Source: Oxalobacteraceae bacterium
GTDB lineage: Bacteria > Pseudomonadota > Gammaproteobacteria > Burkholderiales > Burkholderiaceae_D
Direction of reading: 5' to 3'
Length of the DNA stretch: 58,241 nucleotides
Assembly (NCBI GenBank): GCA_021298555.1
Contig: JAJTGE010000013.1
Span: 1-58,241 of the forward strand
How positions within the stretch are numbered: the stretch's first letter is position 1; every line of letters starts with the position of its first letter. A program made the position numbers and the translations under genes. Below are positions 40,736 to 49,626 of the stretch, in pieces. Below the pieces are notes generated by a model. The model made no database searches. It was not told the origin of the DNA and saw nothing but the letters and a program-made list of their open reading frames with translations.

Positions 40736-41824
40736 TTATTTAAGGTCACGCAGCGGATGTGAGTAATCTGGCCAGGCAGAATTGAAAAATTGTTCTACCA
40801 TCTCAGGTGTTACTTCTTTTAGCGTTGCAGGATTCCATTGTGGTGAGTGATCCTTGTCTATTGCTAGCGCACGAACTCCCTCTATAACTTCACCGTGCTC
40901 AAAGCAGCGTCTGACCATGGTTCTTTCCATCCGCAGGCAGTCTGCTATATCAAGTGATGCAGCACGCCGCAGTTGAGATAGCGTAACGCTCATCATCAAA
41001 GGTGATTTTTTTGTCATGCTATGTAGGGCTTTGGTTGCAAACTCACTCGTATCAGTCGCCAATGACGTCATTATGTCAGGCACAGAATCCAGCGAGAAAT
41101 GATGTTCTATAGCTTCGTGCGCTTTTGCTAATCGAGAGTCTGATGGATTAGCCAGGTCTGCAAAGGGCGCAGCGAAGCTGCGTACAGCTTCGCGCAGATC
41201 ACCTCTAGCTTCAGCAACCATGGCATGTAACGCAGGCAGCTCGGACGAAGGTAGGTAAACATCCGCTAGTCCAGCGTAGATCGCATCAGCAGCATGTATC
41301 ATTTCGCCGGTGACACCCAGATAGGTTCCGGTATGTCCTGTAGCTCGCGATAGAAAGTGTCCACCCCCTACATCAGGAAACAGGCCTATGCCAACTTCAG
41401 GCATTGCCATTTTTGTTCTTTCCGTAACGATGCGCATACGCGCTTGTGGACCTGCCTGAGCTATACCCATCCCACCACCCATAACCACACCGTCCATTAA
41501 TGCGACATAGGCTTTGGGATAGTGATGTATCAAATGATTGAGTGCATATTCTTCGGTAAAAAAATCCTCGACGAGTGCGGAGCCATTGGTGGAGTTGGCG
41601 CTGCCTTTTTCATAGAAAAACCGTATGTCTCCTCCAGCGCAATAAGCCTTTTCTCCGCTTCCATGTATAAATACAGCAGAAATTCCGTCATCGTTACGCC
41701 AGTCGCGCAGTGCGCTGGTCATGGCTCTCACCATAGCTAATGACAAGGAATTCAGAGCCTCTGGTCGGTTGAGTGTGATAACACCAATGCGGCCGCTGAT
41801 GTGCGTATGTACGAGATCGGTCAT
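40736..41824 (-). CDS. Enoyl-CoA hydratase/isomerase family protein, 3-hydroxyisobutyryl-CoA hydrolase type
   Basis: This is a crotonase-fold acyl-CoA enzyme. The 362-residue length and motifs match the HIBCH group of valine degradation: GVITLNRPEALNSLSLAMVR, YCAGGDIRFFYEKG (oxyanion hole), DGVVMGGGMGIAQAG and MPEVGIGLFPDVGGGHFLSR, whose Glu and Asp are the catalytic pair. The C-terminal half (MTKKSPLMMSVTLSQLRRAA, RTMVRRCFEHGEVIEGVRAL) is also of this type. The substrate is inferred and other 3-hydroxyacyl-CoA thioesters are possible. It stands alone, out of context with other branched-chain catabolism genes, between dgt and the hpf terminator. Confidence 0.85.
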   Translation of the reverse strand: MTDLVHTHISGRIGVITLNRPEALNSLSLAMVRAMTSALRDWRNDDGISAVFIHGSGEKAYCAGGDIRFFYEKGSANSTNGSALVEDFFTEEYALNHLIHHYPKAYVALMDGVVMGGGMGIAQAGPQARMRIVTERTKMAMPEVGIGLFPDVGGGHFLSRATGHTGTYLGVTGEMIHAADAIYAGLADVYLPSSELPALHAMVAEARGDLREAVRSFAAPFADLANPSDSRLAKAHEAIEHHFSLDSVPDIMTSLATDTSEFATKALHSMTKKSPLMMSVTLSQLRRAASLDIADCLRMERTMVRRCFEHGEVIEGVRALAIDKDHSPQWNPATLKEVTPEMVEQFFNSAWPDYSHPLRDLK

Positions 41825-42012
41825 ATAAGAAGTGTGACTGGGATAAGTGCAATCAGCATCCCGCGCCTAAATGAGTTGAGTAAAAACCGAAGTTTATCGT
41901 TATTTGTAGCGAGGGTATAAAAACCCGTAGGCAGCGCGTTGATAGGCTCACTACGTGCGCCCAGTTTTTTCACCAACAAAGTCAATGTGTTGCCAGTGAA
42001 TGAGCAACAAAA

Positions 42013-42032
42013 AAGGGTGCCTAAGCACCCTT
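42013..42032 (-). terminator. Intrinsic terminator of the kdsD-hpf operon
   Basis: On the minus strand an 8-bp stem (AAGGGTGC / GCACCCTT) with a 4-nt loop is followed by six U residues (plus-strand A-run at 42009-42014). It lies 20 bases after the hpf stop codon and separates hpf from the crotonase gene. Confidence 0.88.
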
Positions 42033-42052
42033 GGTATTTTTGTGCCTGGTAC

Positions 42053-42403
42053 TCAGGCAATCTCAGCGGTAGGGCCCTCGTAGCGTCGAATGCCTTCGTG
42101 CTGGTGATCCTTAATTCGGCCTTTATGTTTGAGTACCTGCCTGTCCAACTTATCCATCAGCAGATCAATCGCGGCATACATATCTTGTGCTTCGCTCTCT
42201 ACGTGAAAATCTTTTCCGCGTGTATGTAAATTTATTTCTACGCGTTGACGTTTTTCCTTTTCAGTCAGTGCATCGACAGAGAGTGTGACGGAGATATCAA
42301 TCACATTGTCGAAATGTCGTTTGATTCGTTCCAGTTTGTTTTGTACATACTCCCTGAGAGAGGGAGTTAGCTCCAAATGATGCCCACTGATTTTCAGATT
42401 CAT
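42053..42403 (-). CDS. hpf: Ribosome hibernation promoting factor (HPF/RaiA family)
   Basis: HPF binds the decoding centre of idle 70S ribosomes and promotes dimerisation in stationary phase. From ATG 42403 the product has 116 residues: [60 protein letters not shown] and [19 protein letters not shown]. It is the short form, lacking the C-terminal dimerisation domain of long HPF. AAGGAG lies 8 bases upstream of this ATG. It follows rpoN, as in most Proteobacteria, but the usual next genes (ptsN, hprK) are absent. Confidence 0.95.
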   Translation of the reverse strand: MNLKISGHHLELTPSLREYVQNKLERIKRHFDNVIDISVTLSVDALTEKEKRQRVEINLHTRGKDFHVESEAQDMYAAIDLLMDKLDRQVLKHKGRIKDHQHEGIRRYEGPTAEIA

Positions 42404-42499
42404 ACACAACACTCCTTCGCTATGCGTCGCTACAGGATCCGGCTCGACCGCCGACGGCAGGTCGGGAGGAACGCAGCAACGGTGAAAAAACTGGAAAAA

Positions 42500-43984
42500 C
42501 TATATGGACTTACGCAGATTGACGGGTGGTATTTTTAGAGCCTCGCGGTACTTAGCAACGGTACGCCGCGCGACCACCATGCCCTGCTCACTCAGCATGT
42601 CCGTGATTTTGCTGTCGGAAAATGGACTTTTAGGGTCTTCGGCTCCTATCAATTGTTTGATTAAGGCGCGTATTGCAGTAGATGATGCTTCACCGCCCGT
42701 TTCTGTGGCTACATGACTGCCAAAGAAAAATTTCAGCTCAAACATTCCATGCGGTGTCAGCATATATTTCTGCGTAGTTACGCGGGAAATAGTACTCTCG
42801 TGCAGTCCCAGTGTATCAGCAATTTCGCGCAGAACAAGGGGCTTCATGGCAACTTCGCCGTGGGAGAAAAAATTTCGTTGACGATCTACTATCGCTTGAG
42901 AAACACGCAAAATAGTATCGAAACGTTGCCGCATGTTTTTGATCAGCCATTTTGCCTCCTGTAACTGCGATGTAAGCGAGCCTTCACCTTTGTTTTGCTT
43001 AAGTATGCTGGCGTACATAGCGTTAACGCGCAGCTTAGGCATGACCTCACGGTTGAGGCTGACCTGCCATTCATTTTTTACACGTTTGACAATGACATCC
43101 GGAACTACGTAATCTGACGCATCACCAGCGTAGGCCGCACCGGGGTGCGGATTACAGCTACGGATGACGACTTGCGCTTCTCGCAAATCTTCATCGTCAC
43201 AATCCAAAAGCTTTTTTAACTTGTTGAACTCGCGCTGAGCGAATAGTTCCAGATGATTCTCTACGAGTGTGAGCGCCATACGTCGGGTCACAAAAGCTAC
43301 TTTTTCCATGCGGCGAATTTGTATGGCCAGACACTCTGACGCGTTACGAGCACCTATACCTGCTGGGTCAAAGCTTTGCAAAAGCTTGAGCGCTACCGTC
43401 ATTTCGTCGAAGTCTATTTCTAATTCTTCTGGCAGACGACCGTATATATCTTCCAGCGATTCTTCTAAGTAGCCATTGTCGTCGAGGGCTTCTATCAGCA
43501 GCTCCACTAAGGCTCGATCACGCCTATTGTTAACGGTGACTGAGAGTTGTTCCAGCAGGTGCTCACGCAAAGTGCATTCATGAGCCTCTAATTGAGGGCG
43601 GCCATCGTCATCTTCGGGCGCTTTCGATGAACGCGAAACATCATCAAAGCTCCAGTCAGCATCATTGCCGGTGTTGGCATCATCGCCTGATTCGGCTGCA
43701 GGAGCGCTCTCCGCACTGGCTTCTGAGGGCGTGCTGCCGTCGGCGGCACCATCGGAATCAGTAGGTGCAGAAAGGGGTGCCTGACTTATAGCGCCATCGC
43801 TAAGCAAACGCACTGAATGATCTAAAGGATCATCTAGTCGCTCCAGCAGAGGATTGTCAGTCAGCATTTGCTCTAATTCTTGATGCAGCTCTAGGGTCGA
43901 CAATTGCAACAGGCGTATCGATTGCTGCAGCTGAGGAGTCAGCGCAAGGTGTTGTGATACGCGTAGTTGTAGAGTCTGTTTCAT
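42500..43984 (-). CDS. rpoN: RNA polymerase sigma-54 factor
   Basis: Sigma-54 directs transcription from -24/-12 promoters with AAA+ activators, often for nitrogen assimilation and motility. The 494-residue product has region I ([40 protein letters not shown]). A long acidic/Ser-rich region II spans about residues 60-140. Region III has the core-binding part, the helix-turn-helix [20 protein letters not shown] and the RpoN box [12 protein letters not shown]. It lies 9 bases after lptB in the LPS operon, a conserved proteobacterial arrangement. Confidence 0.97.
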   Translation of the reverse strand: MKQTLQLRVSQHLALTPQLQQSIRLLQLSTLELHQELEQMLTDNPLLERLDDPLDHSVRLLSDGAISQAPLSAPTDSDGAADGSTPSEASAESAPAAESGDDANTGNDADWSFDDVSRSSKAPEDDDGRPQLEAHECTLREHLLEQLSVTVNNRRDRALVELLIEALDDNGYLEESLEDIYGRLPEELEIDFDEMTVALKLLQSFDPAGIGARNASECLAIQIRRMEKVAFVTRRMALTLVENHLELFAQREFNKLKKLLDCDDEDLREAQVVIRSCNPHPGAAYAGDASDYVVPDVIVKRVKNEWQVSLNREVMPKLRVNAMYASILKQNKGEGSLTSQLQEAKWLIKNMRQRFDTILRVSQAIVDRQRNFFSHGEVAMKPLVLREIADTLGLHESTISRVTTQKYMLTPHGMFELKFFFGSHVATETGGEASSTAIRALIKQLIGAEDPKSPFSDSKITDMLSEQGMVVARRTVAKYREALKIPPVNLRKSI

Positions 43985-43993
43985 TGTTCTTGA

Positions 43994-44746
43994 TTACATC
44001 CTGAAGTGCTCGCCCAGATAAACACGGCGCACAGATTCGTTGCCGATGATTTCTTCTGGGCTGCCTGATGCCAGTACAGATCCTTGATTAATTATGTAAG
44101 CACGATCGCAAATACCTAATGTCTCGCGCACACTGTGATCAGTTATGAGCACGCCGATGCCACGCTCTTTAAGGAAGCGAACAATACGCTGAATCTCAAT
44201 AACAGCGATCGGATCGACGCCTGCAAAAGGTTCGTCGAGCAAAATAAAACGTGGGCTGGTCGCTAATGCTCTTGCGATTTCTACGCGGCGCCTTTCGCCC
44301 CCGGATAAGGACAGGGCTTGATTTCCCCGCAATTTATCAATTTGCAGATCCGCCATGAGGGTATCTAGTCGTTGCTCGATCTCACCGCGTGGCAGAGGTT
44401 TGCCATCAATTTTTTGTAGTTCGAGTACGGCACGAATATTATCTTCGACAGAGAGCTTACGAAATACAGAGGCTTCTTGCGGCAAATACGAAAGCCCTCG
44501 CTCGGCGCGTTGGTGTATCGGTAAGCTCGATATGCTCTTGCCGTCGAGTGTGATCTCTCCACCTTCGGACGGGACTAGACCCACTATCATATAAAACGAC
44601 GTCGTTTTTCCAGCGCCATTGGGGCCAAGTAATCCGACCACCTCGCCGCTGGCAACATCCAGCGATACGTCGTGCACCACCTGACGGGCGCCATAACTTT
44701 TCTGAAGGCCGCGCACTTGCAGCATGCTGGACAAACTACTTTTCAT
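43994..44746 (-). CDS. lptB: LPS export ABC transporter ATP-binding protein LptB
   Basis: LptB powers extraction of LPS from the inner membrane by LptFGC. From ATG 44746 (MKSSLSSMLQVRGLQKSYGA) the product has 250 residues, with Walker [22 protein letters not shown]-loop YLPQEASVFRKLSVEDN, signature LSLSGGERRRVEIARAL and Walker B FILLDEPFAGVDPIAV. The chosen start overlaps the lptA stop; a downstream ATG at 44725 is also possible and gives 243 residues. LptFG are not in the window. Confidence 0.95.
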   Translation of the reverse strand: MKSSLSSMLQVRGLQKSYGARQVVHDVSLDVASGEVVGLLGPNGAGKTTSFYMIVGLVPSEGGEITLDGKSISSLPIHQRAERGLSYLPQEASVFRKLSVEDNIRAVLELQKIDGKPLPRGEIEQRLDTLMADLQIDKLRGNQALSLSGGERRRVEIARALATSPRFILLDEPFAGVDPIAVIEIQRIVRFLKERGIGVLITDHSVRETLGICDRAYIINQGSVLASGSPEEIIGNESVRRVYLGEHFRM

Positions 44747-45311
44747 CTTTAGCTTTATCAGGGCCACGTGGTTGTATCACTGCGCGTACACGACCACTGC
44801 CTGGCTTACTATCACCTGTTACAGAATTGCTGACTGAGTAGAACTCTGCACGACTGTCATAAGAAATAAATTCACCTTCCACCTCATCGGTGATGCGTGT
44901 GCCGTCAAGCATTTTTATGCGTGATTGTTTAAACAGTTTGGCAATTTCAGTTTTTGTGTCGTATTCAATGCGATCAGCAGCATTACCCTCTATCCATAGA
45001 TCTTTACCACCATCACGTTTTTGACGAAATCGTGCAGAGCCACCCGGCGGGGCGTACAAGGTAGCGTATTGATGTCCTGCCGGGTCTTGACGCACAAGCA
45101 GTTTGTCAGCGTGCATGATTAAACTTCCGCGCGTTAGGACCACATTACCTATGAAGGTATTAGTCTGTTTAGCCTCGTCATAGAACATCTGATTGGCTTC
45201 AACATTGGTAGGCTTATTTAAATCTGCTTTTTCGGCATGAACGGCGCTATACGCGGTAAAGCAAAAAATAATAGAGCTCGTTTTAACTAAAGCTGTAATA
45301 AAATTTTTCAT
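44736..45311 (-). CDS. lptA: Periplasmic LPS transport protein LptA
   Basis: LptA oligomers bridge the periplasm between LptC and LptD. The 191-residue product has a signal peptide ending TAYSAVHAEK and the OstA-type beta-jellyroll: NVEANQMFYDEAKQTNTFIG, VVLTRGSLIMHADKLLVRQ and LFKQSRIKMLDGTRITDEVE. It ends in a charged tail PDKAKDEK that overlaps lptB. It is complete. Confidence 0.94.
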   Translation of the reverse strand: MKNFITALVKTSSIIFCFTAYSAVHAEKADLNKPTNVEANQMFYDEAKQTNTFIGNVVLTRGSLIMHADKLLVRQDPAGHQYATLYAPPGGSARFRQKRDGGKDLWIEGNAADRIEYDTKTEIAKLFKQSRIKMLDGTRITDEVEGEFISYDSRAEFYSVSNSVTGDSKPGSGRVRAVIQPRGPDKAKDEK

Positions 45312-45328
45312 AAGTGACGCATCCCTTG

Positions 45329-45916
45329 TTAGCGCGGTGATTCGTAATGTCCATTGATTTGATTTTGCAGATTCAGCTGGCGACGACCATTGTCGATAAC
45401 CATGCCCTTCCCCTCCATACGGGAATTACCCAACGTCATAGTGACTTTTTTGTCAGTTTTTACGATGTCCTGATCGGGCAGCACCAGCATGTATTCGGAC
45501 GCAACACGTAAGGTATCTGAGCCGCGGGCCTGGGGCCGTTCTAACGTCACGTTTTCATAAAAATGAAATTCTTTTTGATCGCCGCTTATCTTTGCTTGTT
45601 GGGCTTGCAGCATCATTGGATCGCGTAAATTGGAATAACTACGTACCGATGGTTGCTCAACAATACTGCTGTCATCGGCTGGGTAATGAGTTAATTTTTT
45701 CCCACTGATAACGTACCGCGCATTTCCGCTTACCGAAAGTCGTGTGTAGGTAAAGTCATCGATAAAATAATCAGGCTCAGTCCGAACACTAGGCTGATGC
45801 GTCTCATCGCCAGAGCGTCGGGTAAGTTCCAGTACCCAAAAACTGAGCGCAGCCAATAATGACCCGGCGGCTAGCAGCAGCAGCGCGGGGTAGCGGCGGC
45901 TGCGTTCTTCGCTCAT
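45329..45916 (-). CDS. lptC: LPS export system protein LptC
   Basis: LptC is a bitopic inner-membrane protein that receives LPS from LptB2FG and passes it to LptA. The 195-residue product has an N-terminal membrane helix (YPALLLLAAGSLLAALSFWV) and a jellyroll with PDYFIDDFTYTRLSVSGNAR, YVISGKKLTHYPADDSS and LPDQDIVKTDKKVTMTLGN. It overlaps kdsC by 4 bases and is intact. Confidence 0.93.
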   Translation of the reverse strand: MSEERSRRYPALLLLAAGSLLAALSFWVLELTRRSGDETHQPSVRTEPDYFIDDFTYTRLSVSGNARYVISGKKLTHYPADDSSIVEQPSVRSYSNLRDPMMLQAQQAKISGDQKEFHFYENVTLERPQARGSDTLRVASEYMLVLPDQDIVKTDKKVTMTLGNSRMEGKGMVIDNGRRQLNLQNQINGHYESPR

Positions 45917-46449
45917 GACAGGTACGACGCGAGCGCTGATTCGTAATTACCCTGGGCGCGCATAATAAAGTCACAGACTTCGCGGACTGCCCCATAACCA
46001 CCCTGCATCTGAGATACGTAATGAGCACGGCTACGCACTTCGGGATGTCCGTTTGGCACGCTAATGGCAAATCCTACGCGCGTCATGACAGGCAGATCGA
46101 TAACGTCATCACCCATAAAACCACATTCTTCAAAGGTGAGACCTAGGTTATGAACTGTTTGCTCGAATGCCGATTTTTTATCGTGCACTCCCTGTAAAAG
46201 AATAGTGATACCAAGGTCTGCAGCGCGACGGGAAACTATAGTTGATTGCCGGGCGCTGATTATGGCTGTACGCACGCCAGAATTTTGCAGCTGCTTGATT
46301 CCATGGCCATCGAGTACATTAAATGTTTTAATTAATTCGCCTTCTGAACCATAGCGCAAACCGCCGTCAGTAAGTACGCCGTCGACATCGAAGATCATTA
46401 ATCTGAGCCGTTTTGCACGTTCCACTGAGCTTAAGTTAGTTACATTCAT
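45913..46449 (-). CDS. kdsC: 3-deoxy-D-manno-octulosonate 8-phosphate phosphatase KdsC
   Basis: KdsC removes phosphate from Kdo-8-phosphate in inner-core LPS synthesis. The 178-residue HAD-superfamily product has the nucleophile motif MIFDVDGVLTDGGLRYGSEG, the Ser/Thr motif VRTAIISARQSTIVSRRAAD, and the distal FMGDDVIDLPVMTRVGFAIS. It has no cap domain, as expected for tetrameric C0 HAD enzymes. It lies between kdsD and lptC. Confidence 0.96.
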   Translation of the reverse strand: MNVTNLSSVERAKRLRLMIFDVDGVLTDGGLRYGSEGELIKTFNVLDGHGIKQLQNSGVRTAIISARQSTIVSRRAADLGITILLQGVHDKKSAFEQTVHNLGLTFEECGFMGDDVIDLPVMTRVGFAISVPNGHPEVRSRAHYVSQMQGGYGAVREVCDFIMRAQGNYESALASYLS

Positions 46450-46451
46450 AA

Positions 46452-47480
46452 TCAGATCACCTTTGCTCGCGTGAGATCATGAATATGCAAAGCACCGATT
46501 AATTTTCCATTAGGCTCGCATACCAGCACTTGATTAATGCGATGGTGCTCCATCAGCTCAACTGCATCCACCGCCAGCTGATCCGGGCCTAACACTCGAG
46601 GATTCACATGCATGACATCGCGTATGAGTGTTTTGGAAAAATCCTTGCCTAGTTCTATCAGCCTGCGCAGGTCACCATCGGTAAATATGCCGACCAGGTG
46701 CAGCTCGTCATTCACGATTGCAGTCATGGCCATACCCTTGCGCGTTACTTCTAGTAGCGCTTCTGGCAGCATGACATCTGGTTTGACTGCAGGAATAGCA
46801 TCCCCGGTACGCATCACATCACGAACATGCGTCAGTAGTCTGCGGCCCAGCGAGCCGCCAGGGTGGGAGCGCGCAAAATCTTCCTCTCTAAATCCTCGCG
46901 CATCCAACATAGCCACTGCCAGGGCATCTCCAAGGGCTAAGGTTACGGTGGTGCTGGCAGTAGGGGCTAGGTTCAGCGGGCAGGCTTCTTTTTCTACGGC
47001 TATGTTCAAGTGAACGTCTGACGAGCGCGCCAACGACGAATCAGGATTGCCCGTCATGGAGATCAGTTTTGCCCCCAACCGCTTGATGACGGGAGTAATG
47101 GCAAGTAATTCGTCGGATTCGCCGGAATATGAAATTGCAATCATGGCATCTGCTTTTGTCACCATGCCTAAATCACCATGGGCGGCTTCCGCCGGATGCA
47201 CGAACATAGCTGGTGTGCCAGTGGATGCTAAGGTGGCGGCTATTTTGCGGGCTATGTGACCAGACTTGCCCATGCCAGAGACCACCACACGGCCACTGCA
47301 GCCTAGTAGCAAAGATGCTGCGCGAGCAAAATTTTGTTGGGTATCAGCAGTAAGACGGGCTTTCAGCGCCAGGATAGCGTCGGCCTCAATTTGAAGAGTG
47401 TCCTGCGCCAACGCCAGCGCGCGATCAGCAACGCTGTTGTCAAAATGCTGCGAGAACCTTTTTTCATGGGTTACACTCAT
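46452..47480 (-). CDS. kdsD: Arabinose-5-phosphate isomerase KdsD
   Basis: KdsD converts ribulose-5-phosphate to arabinose-5-phosphate, the first step towards Kdo. From ATG 47480 (MSVTHEKRFSQHF) the product has 342 residues. The SIS domain has SGMGKSGHIARKIAATLAST, HPAEAAHGDLGMV and ISYSGESDELLAI. A tandem CBS pair follows (DVMRTGDAIPAVKPDVMLPE; DVMHVNPRVLGPDQLAVDAV). An upstream TTG would add six residues. It is the first gene of the LPS operon and divergent from the antiporter gene. Confidence 0.95.
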   Translation of the reverse strand: MSVTHEKRFSQHFDNSVADRALALAQDTLQIEADAILALKARLTADTQQNFARAASLLLGCSGRVVVSGMGKSGHIARKIAATLASTGTPAMFVHPAEAAHGDLGMVTKADAMIAISYSGESDELLAITPVIKRLGAKLISMTGNPDSSLARSSDVHLNIAVEKEACPLNLAPTASTTVTLALGDALAVAMLDARGFREEDFARSHPGGSLGRRLLTHVRDVMRTGDAIPAVKPDVMLPEALLEVTRKGMAMTAIVNDELHLVGIFTDGDLRRLIELGKDFSKTLIRDVMHVNPRVLGPDQLAVDAVELMEHHRINQVLVCEPNGKLIGALHIHDLTRAKVI

Positions 47481-47600
47481 GAACGGAGTATAGCTCAAGA
47501 ACTAAAGCAAAAAACCTGCCAGTGGTAAAAGATCAATATCACCCAGAGTACTAATGTTCGTCCGGTTGTTTTTAAGGCCCCTTAACCATTACCGAGACTC

Positions 47601-49589
47601 ATGAATTCTCCACTGGAACTAACTCTCATTTTGCTGGTCGCCTCTGTACTAGGGGTGGTGGCATTTCGAATGATGAATCTGCCGCCCATGCTGGGCTACC
47701 TGACGGTAGGAATACTGATAGGCCCGCATGCGCTTGGGCTCGCATCAAATAGTAGTGCTACCCACACCCTGGCTGAGTTCGGCATTGTGTTTCTGATGTT
47801 TTCTATAGGCTTGGAATTTTCACTACCCAAGCTTAAGTCTATGAGGCGTAATGTTTTTGGCCTCGGTATGGCACAGGTAGTGCTGACCATCGTGGTCACG
47901 GTTTTGTTCGGAAATCTAGTGGCAAAACTGCTGCCTTCAGTCATAGAAATTAGTTGGAGTGCATCATTTGCTTTAGGTGCGGCACTGTCCATGTCCTCGA
48001 CAGCTATCGTATTAAAGCTATTGACTGAAAAGCTGGAGTTGGAAAGTGAGCATGGCCGACGTATCACCAGTATCCTGCTTTTTCAAGATCTGGCCGTGGT
48101 ACCACTCATCATCGTCTTACCTTCACTTGCGCATCCGGGACCGGATTTAGTCGAAGATCTCGTTATGGCAGGTATCAAAGCGTGTTTCGTTTTGTTCCTG
48201 TTGTTATTTCTCGGGCAAATTTTATTGCGTCGTTGGTTTCAGATCGTTGTGCAGCGCCGCTCACACGAACTGTTCATGCTCAACCTATTGCTAATTACAC
48301 TGGGTGCTGCGTGGATTACTGAAACAGCAGGGTTGTCGCTTGCTTTGGGAGCATTCATCGCAGGTATGCTGATTTCTGAAACTGAATTTCGCATTCAAGT
48401 GGAAGAAGATATCAAGCCGTTTCGTGATGTACTTTTGGGTCTGTTTTTCATCAGCGTAGGCATGCTCCTAGATTTGCGGCTAGTCATAGAAAATTTACCA
48501 CTGGTATTGCTGCTACTCGTGGTGCCCTTGCTTCTTAAATTCAGTTTGATCGCGCTGCTAGCGCGTCTGTTTGGTGCCAAACCAGGAGTCGCTTTGCGTA
48601 CAGGCTTGGGATTGGCCCAGGGTGGTGAATTCGGTTTTGTATTGTTAAATCAGTCGGGTGGATTGGGATTGGTTGATCCTGGCATGGTGCAACTGATACT
48701 GGCAGCGATGGTGCTGTCTATGCTTGCAACGCCATTTATTTTTGCAAATTTTGACCGTATCGCAATGAAACTCTCATCCAACGAATGGATGGAGCAATCA
48801 CTTAATCTCACCCGTATTGCCAGCCGCGCCATGAAAGAAGAAGGGCAAGTAATTATTGCTGGCTTTGGACGCAGCGGTCAAAGTCTGGCGAAGTTACTTG
48901 AAGAAGAAAACATTCCCTATCACGCACTTGACCTTGATCCTGAGCGTGTCATCGAAGCGCAAAATGCAGGTGCAGAAGTATCGTATGGTGATGCGACTCG
49001 GCGTGAAAGTTTGATAGCCGCGGGAATACACCGCGCTGCAGCGCTCGTTATTACGTATGCTGACACTAACGCCGCTTTGAAAACACTGCATTTTGCTAAC
49101 GAACTTGCACCTGCACTGCCGGCCATAGTGCGTAGTGTGGGTGAAGATGATTTGGATGTACTCAGAGCTGGTGGTGCAGATGAAGTCGTACCCGAAGCGA
49201 TCGAAGGTAGTTTGATGCTTGCATCGCATGCGCTGCTACTTAAAGGAGTGCCGTTACGCCGGGTGATACAGCGGGTACAGGCGGCTAGAAGTGAGCGCTA
49301 TGCTTCCCTGCGAGGTTACTTTCATGGTTTGGGTGACATAGCAGACGATGATGAGCATCTGCAAGTACGGCTACATTCCGTACCCCTGACCGACAAAGCC
49401 AGCGCAATAGGTTTATCGTTGATGCAGTTAAATGTCAATGCGCTGGGTGCTGAAATTACTGCAGTTAGACGCGGCAAAAGTCGCATTCCATTTGCTGAAG
49501 ATACGATACTTGAAGCAGGTGATGTAGTTGTCCTGCGGGGCGCTGCGACAGCATTAGAACTCGCTGAGAAGAGGTTACTGCAAAAATAG
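47601..49589 (+). CDS. Monovalent cation:proton antiporter-2 family protein (KefB/YbaL type)
   Basis: This is a potassium or sodium/proton antiporter of the CPA2 family. The 662-residue product has a 12-13 helix membrane domain with PPMLGYLTVGILIGPHALGL, FLMFSIGLEFSLPKLKSMRR, LGAALSMSSTAIVLKLLTEK and FFISVGMLLDLRL. A TrkA-N Rossmann domain (VIIAGFGRSGQSLAKLLEE) and a TrkA-C domain at the end follow. The substrate ion and any glutathione control are unknown. It is divergent from kdsD, the usual Burkholderiales position, and convergent with uvrA. Confidence 0.92.
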   Translation: MNSPLELTLILLVASVLGVVAFRMMNLPPMLGYLTVGILIGPHALGLASNSSATHTLAEFGIVFLMFSIGLEFSLPKLKSMRRNVFGLGMAQVVLTIVVTVLFGNLVAKLLPSVIEISWSASFALGAALSMSSTAIVLKLLTEKLELESEHGRRITSILLFQDLAVVPLIIVLPSLAHPGPDLVEDLVMAGIKACFVLFLLLFLGQILLRRWFQIVVQRRSHELFMLNLLLITLGAAWITETAGLSLALGAFIAGMLISETEFRIQVEEDIKPFRDVLLGLFFISVGMLLDLRLVIENLPLVLLLLVVPLLLKFSLIALLARLFGAKPGVALRTGLGLAQGGEFGFVLLNQSGGLGLVDPGMVQLILAAMVLSMLATPFIFANFDRIAMKLSSNEWMEQSLNLTRIASRAMKEEGQVIIAGFGRSGQSLAKLLEEENIPYHALDLDPERVIEAQNAGAEVSYGDATRRESLIAAGIHRAAALVITYADTNAALKTLHFANELAPALPAIVRSVGEDDLDVLRAGGADEVVPEAIEGSLMLASHALLLKGVPLRRVIQRVQAARSERYASLRGYFHGLGDIADDDEHLQVRLHSVPLTDKASAIGLSLMQLNVNALGAEITAVRRGKSRIPFAEDTILEAGDVVVLRGAATALELAEKRLLQK

Positions 49590-49626
49590 CCGGCAACAAA
49601 GCTTCTCAGAGAGTCTTGCGCTAGTG

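Noticed and set aside
41821-42060. 79-codon minus-strand frame between hpf and the crotonase gene
   Set aside because: It runs through the hpf terminator hairpin and overlaps the hpf 3' end; no start signal and no family resemblance.
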